Positions 45,060 to 50,578 of a stretch of DNA of 50,578 nt are shown here, one piece after another. This DNA is from Trametopsis cervina (lineage: Eukaryota; Basidiomycota; Agaricomycetes; Polyporales; Irpicaceae): positions 18,395-68,972 of the forward strand of contig MU278396.1 of the NCBI GenBank assembly GCA_022385755.1. The letters are read 5' to 3'. The notes under the pieces are model-generated. The model saw nothing but the letters and a program-made list of their open reading frames with translations, was not told the DNA's origin and searched no databases. Position 1 is the first letter of the stretch; each line of letters begins with the position of its first letter. The position numbers were made by a program, and so were the translations under genes.

Positions 45060-46196
45060 CAGCTTTCGAAGTAGAGACACATACCTGGGTTGAGGACACC
45101 GGAATACAGTGTGCATACGCATGCTATACACATTTAATGAACAAATATGCAACGTACCTGTATTTCCACATCCCACCTACGCCCATCCATCTTCTTTCCA
45201 TCTTACACAGCATTCGTCGGAATAGCCCTATTACCGGTCTTCTATCCTGATCATCCAACACGAGGTTCGCCGCATCGCAGAAGGATCCTGTACGAAGATA
45301 TCAGAAAGCGCCTAGGTAATGAGAGACATTCTAGGCTCGTACCTATTGTTTGGGCCCGCTAGAATTACGTCGATGGATGACAATACCGGTAAACGACGAC
45401 TCACGACATATGCACCGTCCGAGAGAAGGCCGTAATCTGTAAAGGGTTTCGCGCTATGGATTCGAATCCTAGTTGTACCACTGATATTGTATAATTACCT
45501 TGAGTGTAGTCGAGAACTGTATCACGTAGCGTGCAAGAGAGAACCGATTTGGACCCCCCGAGGACCATGCGCAAGTCGACTGCAGCTTCTGGCTGCCTAC
45601 TCAGTCGTCTCCAGGGAGCCTTTTGCTCCTGGTGTCCTGGTGTCGTTGCTGCTACTTGCCGAGTATTGAGGATCCGTATCTCCTGCCTCCGGAATGTCTA
45701 GAGGCGCGATAAACACCATCAACGCTCACGATTAAGCAGCGGTCGGGCCTGTCCTGGTGCTCAAAGCTTGGAGGTACCCTTGCAACGGTGCCGAACGTGT
45801 TGTGGTGATCAGGAGGGAATCGATAAAGCTCTATGGACTGAATACACCAACAATTACACGAAAATTTCATGCGGTCTCGCGACGAGAGAGGACTTGGCTT
45901 TGGCGATTGGACGCATATGCTTGCCGCAGGCCTCTAGTGAACCGTTTTAATGAGTACTAGTAGCATCATATTAAAGCTTGAGCGAATGTAGAGCTTACCA
46001 GCCCTCCTGCAGTTCCTTAATAAACTTGAAGCGAGCGAGAGTCGCACCCTTAACCCGCCTTGTCGTCTAGCCCCCGCTCCAGTCTGCTCGAGTAAGAGCT
46101 CGCCTCAGGTTCAACCGCGAGTTTCCAGTGACTTGTTGCGTATTTGCGCCGAGGATTTTACATAGGGGAACCCGCATGTCGTTTAGACAGTCGCGT
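45060..46196 (-). pseudogene. L2 locus, copy 4: decayed body
   Basis: The minus-strand intron with GTACGA donor and CTTCGTACAG acceptor (about 45293-45341), and the exon after it, parallel spacer 3. The donor GTAAGC at about 45998 is intact here, in contrast to spacer 3. The block 45341-45770 is nearly identical to 31499-31930. Short frames such as 45652-45870 (NTFGTVARVPPSFEHQDRP) match spacer 3 (NTFGAIASVPPGFEHQARP). No domain was recognised. Confidence 0.35.
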
Positions 46197-46657
46197 TCAT
46201 GGGCAGCGCTCCGACGAGACGACAATCTTCAAGGTACTGCGAGCATGACAACTGCAGAGTCCCTGCACTTGTACGTGCTCTAGGGTACGGTGTACGCCAA
46301 TGCCGGAATGAGGATAGTACCAGAAGTCGTACAGAGGTGCGGGAAGTAAAAGACGTGTGAAAAAATAGTCTCGGTGCCTCGCGATCGGTACGGTGGATCC
46401 ATCGTAGGCCAACGCAGATATGACATTGGAGGTATTGAGTGTGATATTGGAAGAAAATAGAGGGAGTGTGAGTTCAAAGGGAGAACGTGAGGCGTGAAGT
46501 GGGAGTGTTGGACAGTGTGGATTTTCACGCGAGACGAGTCCGAGTCGAAGGCTGGGACTGAGAACACAGTGCTGCAGGTGAGAAGACAACAATACATTCC
46601 AATCGAACAGAGAAACGCGGGACTCACCGACGTTGCCATGGCTCGTCCTCCTCCCAT
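46197..46657 (-). CDS. L2 head, copy 4: small spliced hypothetical protein, about 134 aa
   Basis: Exon 1 (46628-46657) encodes MGGGRAMATS. The intron at 46572-46627 (56 bp) has donor GTGAGT and acceptor CACCTGCAG. Exon 2 (46197-46571) starts HCVLSPSLRLGLVSRENPHC and ends in TGA at 46197-46199. It is 31 residues longer than the spacer 3 version because of a small indel near 46365 that changes frame there. An alternative start at 46668 gives a different 110-aa product (MLSEWEEDEPWQR...). Which frame is used, if any, cannot be decided from the sequence alone. Function unknown. Confidence 0.3.
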
Positions 46658-46839
46658 TCACTCAGCATCCCATCCTCCACGGGATCAAACGCGAGCGTGC
46701 CTAAGAGTTCGCACCGTCAAACGCAGCATGAGCACGCAAAGACAGATATATAGCCTAGGTAACGGCTCCCTGGCAGCGTTGGGACGCTTGAGAATCGGGG
46801 TGACGTGCTTGACGTGCTTTGGTGTAGTGAGTGTACGGT

Positions 46840-47720
46840 GACATGGTGAGTGAAGCATGCACAGATCGAAGGGGGCCGACCTGACCCGAAGCGTACACGC
46901 CACAACGCCCGCGCCTCGACAGCGCCGACAAACTGCCAAGCACTTCCACTTTTGTCTCGTCGTCATCCCTGCGGCACTCAATCGACGCCTAATCGCAAGG
47001 TCATCTGGAAGTCTCGGTTCGACCTCTGACACTCGACCTGCATACGCTCACTCGCCTTCAACTGGACGCCATCGACAAGTCCCGTCGCCCTCATCCACGT
47101 TCCACGCCACGCCTCTCGACCCTCACCTCGCACCACAACCCCCCTTCTTCTTCCCTGCCGCTTCTCTAACATCATGTGTGCAAACCCTCTGCACTGATCG
47201 ATGGCGGTCGATCTGAAACGAAGTGCACACGCCACAACGCCCTTCCGTCGCACTCTGTCAAGCACTCCCACCTTCGCCTCTTGATCGACACTCAATCACG
47301 TCCATCTCTTCTCTTCTCACCGGTCCATCGCGCTGTATGCAATCACTCGCCTCCAACGCGATGACGCGGACGGCTCTCATCGATGTTGCTCCCGTCTCAT
47401 GCTCCGCCTCTCAATCCTCATCTCGAACCACAGCAAACCTCCCCCCGCCTCGCCGCCGCCCCTGCACCGTGTACGCGAACCCTCCGTCATGCGCAAGCCT
47501 CAGCTCCGAGCTCACGGCTGCCTTTTCTGGGACCCTCACCAAGTGATTTTGCCGCCGCCATCTTCCGTTCACCCAGTCTTATTTCCACTGCATGCGTCGT
47601 TTCGACACTATGGACGGCACAACAACTCCTTGCAGGTAAAAAGGAAAGGGTGGGACTTGCATGGCGAGATTTGGGGCTAGGATGTGGCAGTCGATGCACT
47701 GGTGAGTGACTCAATCTGAC
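46840..47720 (+). repeat. L3 locus, copy 4: head with a tandem duplication of about 333 bp
   Basis: Direct units at about 46860-47192 and 47193-47510 share 'acgccacaacgccc', 'aagcactcccacctt'-like and 'actcaatc' landmarks in order. Spacer 2 has the same duplication. The second unit ends in a stretch with a weak DUF6535-like second-membrane pattern (AAFSGTLTK followed by a stop). Confidence 0.4.
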
Positions 47721-47859
47721 CTGACGTTGCAATTGCTTATCAGGCAGGTACGCGAAGTCGTCGGTGTATGAGGCGAGCACACGGAGAGAGATATGATTTC
47801 CAATCGACTACGCCAACGCCACCCTTCTCGCAATTACATGCACAATTCGCATGGATTAG

Positions 47860-48135
47860 CAGGCTGCCCACGGCAAGTTCTGTTCTCCCAGCATCACCGC
47901 ACTTCCAGTCACGTCCCCATACCATCGTCTCATACCGGCACGCTGTGTCTCCACCAGCCTCAGCGTCATTTGTGCGACCGCCTCTTTCGGGACTCTTGCG
48001 GGGCAGTGTCTCCGTGTCTACCTCTCCTCCGCCTGGCCGAGAATCCCCACGTATAACCAGACAAGCCAGCAATCGCTTTTATCCTCATAGAAGTAATCCT
48101 ACCTCTCCTGGCCATCCCTTGGCCCTCTCACCGCG
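47860..48135 (+). pseudogene. DUF6535 relic on the plus strand (L3, spacer 4)
   Basis: From 47953 the frame reads TSLSVICATASFGTLAGQCL, then RVYL. Against the intact genes (ASLVVSLATASFAICVKQWL, then RGY) this is the clearest of the three relics and keeps ATASF exactly. After an acceptor-like CTCATAG (about 48092) comes EVILPLLAIPWPSH, matching the third segment (EIASALPFLLQMS). Elsewhere the frame is lost. Confidence 0.5.
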
Positions 48136-49351
48136 GCTACGTAAACATATCCAACGGGACGTTTACTGCTCTGCACACTCTGCTTTCACTACGAGGATTC
48201 TCCGGCCATTTCTCGCTCACTGCTTAGCTCATAAGTATCGGTGTCGCACAATAGCCTATCCCATGGTCCACACGGAGGACAGCCTCTACGACGCAATGGA
48301 ACAAATAGTAGGGGTGGCTGATCGAACGAATCAACGCTGATGTCTGGTGACAGCCCTCGCACGACCTCTTCTCGTGAGTCATACTCCCCGATAGTACTCA
48401 AATTCCTCTCCGTCTGCTCACAGTGCACCACGCTCCAGCCCTCCAGATTTACATTCGGCCCCTCCTTGCCCGTAGACTCTCCACGGAGACCAGACTAGAA
48501 ATTCGCAGACACTCAATCACCCCTGACAGCTACCTACGACTATCCTGGATGTGCGCTATATAGCGACTAGCCGCTCCCAGCCCCACATCGCTTCGCCATG
48601 CCGAAGTAGTCGCGCCGTTCACCTGGGACCTTTAACTGCGGCAGCAGCAGTAGGAGACCTTTCTCATCGTTCGTAGGACATCCTCGACACACGGAATCGT
48701 GTCGCGATGTCCTCCAGACGAGGTGCTACGACTATGCAGACGGCCTCGCCCGCGTTTCATGCTGTATCACTTCAGCAACTCTCTGAGCTCCTTGGCCGCG
48801 ATGCTATATCAGGCGCACGACAACACCTTTCGGCGGAAGACGTTTCAAAAATTACCCAGATATGTGTTGCGCCGGGTCCAGCACGCAGGCCGTAATTTAT
48901 TCCCGGCACGGTACCCGCATCGACACCTTCCAGCTCAACATGCATGGCGCGCAGCCTCCCGTTCCACTTACACATCTCAGGCCCGACTTTCGCGTGCGCG
49001 TGTCGAAAAGGCCTTCATTGCCTGGCTCGCACTCAATACAATTCGCGACTCCTCATTTTGTGTCAAGGACGTTGGGAGACGAAGGCGTAGAGCTGTTTAT
49101 ATATGCGGCCCTTCAAGACATCGCCTCCGCCGCCTCCGAAACGTGCATACCCGCGAACCGGCTTGTGCGAGACAAGATGGATGATTCCAGGCGCGGCGTG
49201 CAATCTTGGATTACGATCAGGCACGGCTACCGTCGCAACGGGCGCTCGCGTGAACCAATACCTCTCCCCTCGGTCTCCTTTCCATTCGTACTCGGCACCA
49301 GGGTCTCCAACATGGTACGACCCCGCCCGTCGCTCGCACGCCGGCTTGCTC
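48136..49351 (+). other. L4 block, copy in spacer 4: unknown, partly open frames
   Basis: It is homologous to 22341-23474. Frames 48699-49184 and 48862-49410 overlap, and each matches the equivalent frame in spacer 2 (FQKLPRYVLRRVQHAGRNLF in one, SHSIQFATPHFVSR in the other). The presence of both frames in both copies leaves the true frame undecided. It leads into the recurrent exon at 49352. Confidence 0.3.
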
Positions 49352-49516
49352 ATGGCTGCGCGTCCGTTTCCGCAAGATGTGGCTCCATTCTCAGAAGACG
49401 CCCTAGATGAGAAATCCTACCTCTTCTCCTCTGCGGAGTGTCGACGTCGCCTCTCGCGCACCGCCTACTCAACTTCTCCCGCGTCATCTTCACACTGCTT
49501 CAATCACGTCCGGTGA
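49352..49516 (+). CDS. Recurrent unknown exon, copy in spacer 4 L4
   Basis: The frame starting at ATG 49352 reads MAARPFPQDVAPFSEDALDE, then KSYLFSSAECRRRLSRTAY. This is the best-kept example of the exon that recurs at 17952, 23475, 30723 and 44410. It may be the C-terminal exon of the L4 gene. No domain was recognised. Confidence 0.35.
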   Translation: MAARPFPQDVAPFSEDALDEKSYLFSSAECRRRLSRTAYSTSPASSSHCFNHVR

Positions 49517-50578
49517 ACCGCGTGTCCTGGCAAATTTTCTGCAACTCGCTTCTGGATGGTCAGTGGAGGGAATAGCCACTCTTGCGATTCCGTGCGTGGG
49601 GGCCATCGTACCTCAGGATGAGTACAATCACATCGGGTGTTTGTCCCCAGCAGATGCCCAGAAAAAACAGCTAGGAGTCCGTCAGGACCACGACCCAGCC
49701 AGCCCATCGACTTCCCTCTCTGCTCCGCAACCGTACGCCCTGTCGCAGACAGCTCCGCCCCTCTCCTTTTGCCTCGCGCGAACAAGACGTGCTGCATATG
49801 TTAGAATCTACGGATCGAGGAGTAGCTCGTTCCTTCTGTGTTTGCCGCGCGGGTGAGGCGACTCTCGAGGACCATTTCCATCTCGCGCTGTGCGAGTTCA
49901 AGACCTGATGGAGGTCGGCAGCTGCTGCTGAGTTGGAAGCTTGTGCGGGCTTTGACATAGGAGGGCCGCTGTGGAGATAAAGTGAGTACATGACCAACCA
50001 CAGGTCTTGTATCTAGACTGGCTTACGTCGACTGGTAGGTAATGCTATCGGAGTTGACGAGGCATTTATGATGGCGCATCCCCGATCTGCGAAGCCGTGC
50101 TTCGTCGCTGTGGCGTGAAGTATGACAGCATCGAAGCCTGCACCGCATCGATTGATGCTTCCTTTTGGACATATTGCGCATCCGCGGCCCCCAAGACGCA
50201 TACACGCACCTCCAACGACACACCACAAACGGCTCGTTCATCGCTCCGATTGCCGTCTTGCATCACGGCACCCCGACCGCTGCCGGCTCTCTCACTTCTT
50301 CTTGAAGCTAGCTTGGTGCACGCATTGCCATTTCCACACCTCAGCATCAAACTAGTACCCGCTCCCTGCGGCGCTCTCACCAAGCGACCGCTCCGCTTCT
50401 ACCTCGCCCTCGCTCCCAGTCTCGTTTCCGATCCCGTTGTTCTTCTCCATCCCAGGCCCCGTTCCCTCACTTTTTTACACTGTGCTGCTTGTGCAAGGCA
50501 AGGGTGTCCGGCGATCGTCGTGTATATGTTCTGCAACTCTTTGTCGACCCACGATCGCTGCCTATGCCTGATGTCAAA
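49517..50578. other. Right end of the window; no recognised gene
   Basis: A plus-strand frame at 49407-49856 and minus-strand frames at 49671-49997 and 49801-50001 are open but show no domain. Near 50370-50430 the plus strand reads ALTKRPLRFYLALAPSLVS, which faintly resembles the end of the second DUF6535 membrane segment, so another L3 relic may begin here. Evidence is weak. Confidence 0.25.

Overview
The window looks like the nuclear genome of a basidiomycete fungus of the Agaricomycetes, possibly a polypore. Four reasons support this: compact GT-AG introns of about 51-66 bp, splice phases conserved between paralogues, a membrane-protein family (DUF6535) known almost only from Agaricomycetes, and a solo LTR. 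There is no prokaryotic signal, and I found no rRNA, tRNA or CRISPR.

The backbone is a tandem array of four DUF6535 genes, all on the minus strand: copy 1 (2434-6410), copy 2 (12630-16457), copy 3 (24800-28738) and copy 4 (36354-40176). By hand-splicing I recover continuous frames of 1220 aa (copy 2) and 1259 aa (copy 3). Copy 1 has six exons and copy 4 has five. Each of these two is continuous in frame across all exons except for one nonsense codon in the C-terminal, low-complexity part: TAG at 3008-3010 in copy 1 and TGA at 37395-37397 in copy 4. Copies 2 and 3 share one 3' architecture, a single long last exon of 922 nt in both. Copies 1 and 4 share another, with several short 3' exons. 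The first three introns fall in phases 0, 1 and 2 in every copy.

The spacers (about 6.2, 8.3, 7.6 and more than 10 kb) are also homologous to one another, so the duplicated unit is 'DUF6535 gene plus spacer'. Reading rightwards from each DUF6535 start, a spacer holds: (L1) a divergent plus-strand spliced locus, mostly decayed; (L2) a minus-strand locus whose head carries a small spliced ORF; (L3) a plus-strand relic that still shows second- and third-membrane-segment signatures of DUF6535; in some spacers (L4) a further plus-strand block that repeats an exon also found in L1; then the 3' flank of the next gene. An ankyrin-repeat relic sits in the third spacer.

Two insertions interrupt the repeats. 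A 705-bp solo LTR (19837-20541) with a 5-bp target duplication lies inside the L2 copy of spacer 2. An AT-rich element of about 2.34 kb with 15-bp terminal inverted repeats (40543-42883) lies in spacer 4 and carries a 21-bp minisatellite. Overall this is a young, recombining membrane-protein gene cluster in a birth-and-death phase. The biochemical function of DUF6535 proteins is unknown, and no pathway can be assigned from this sequence.
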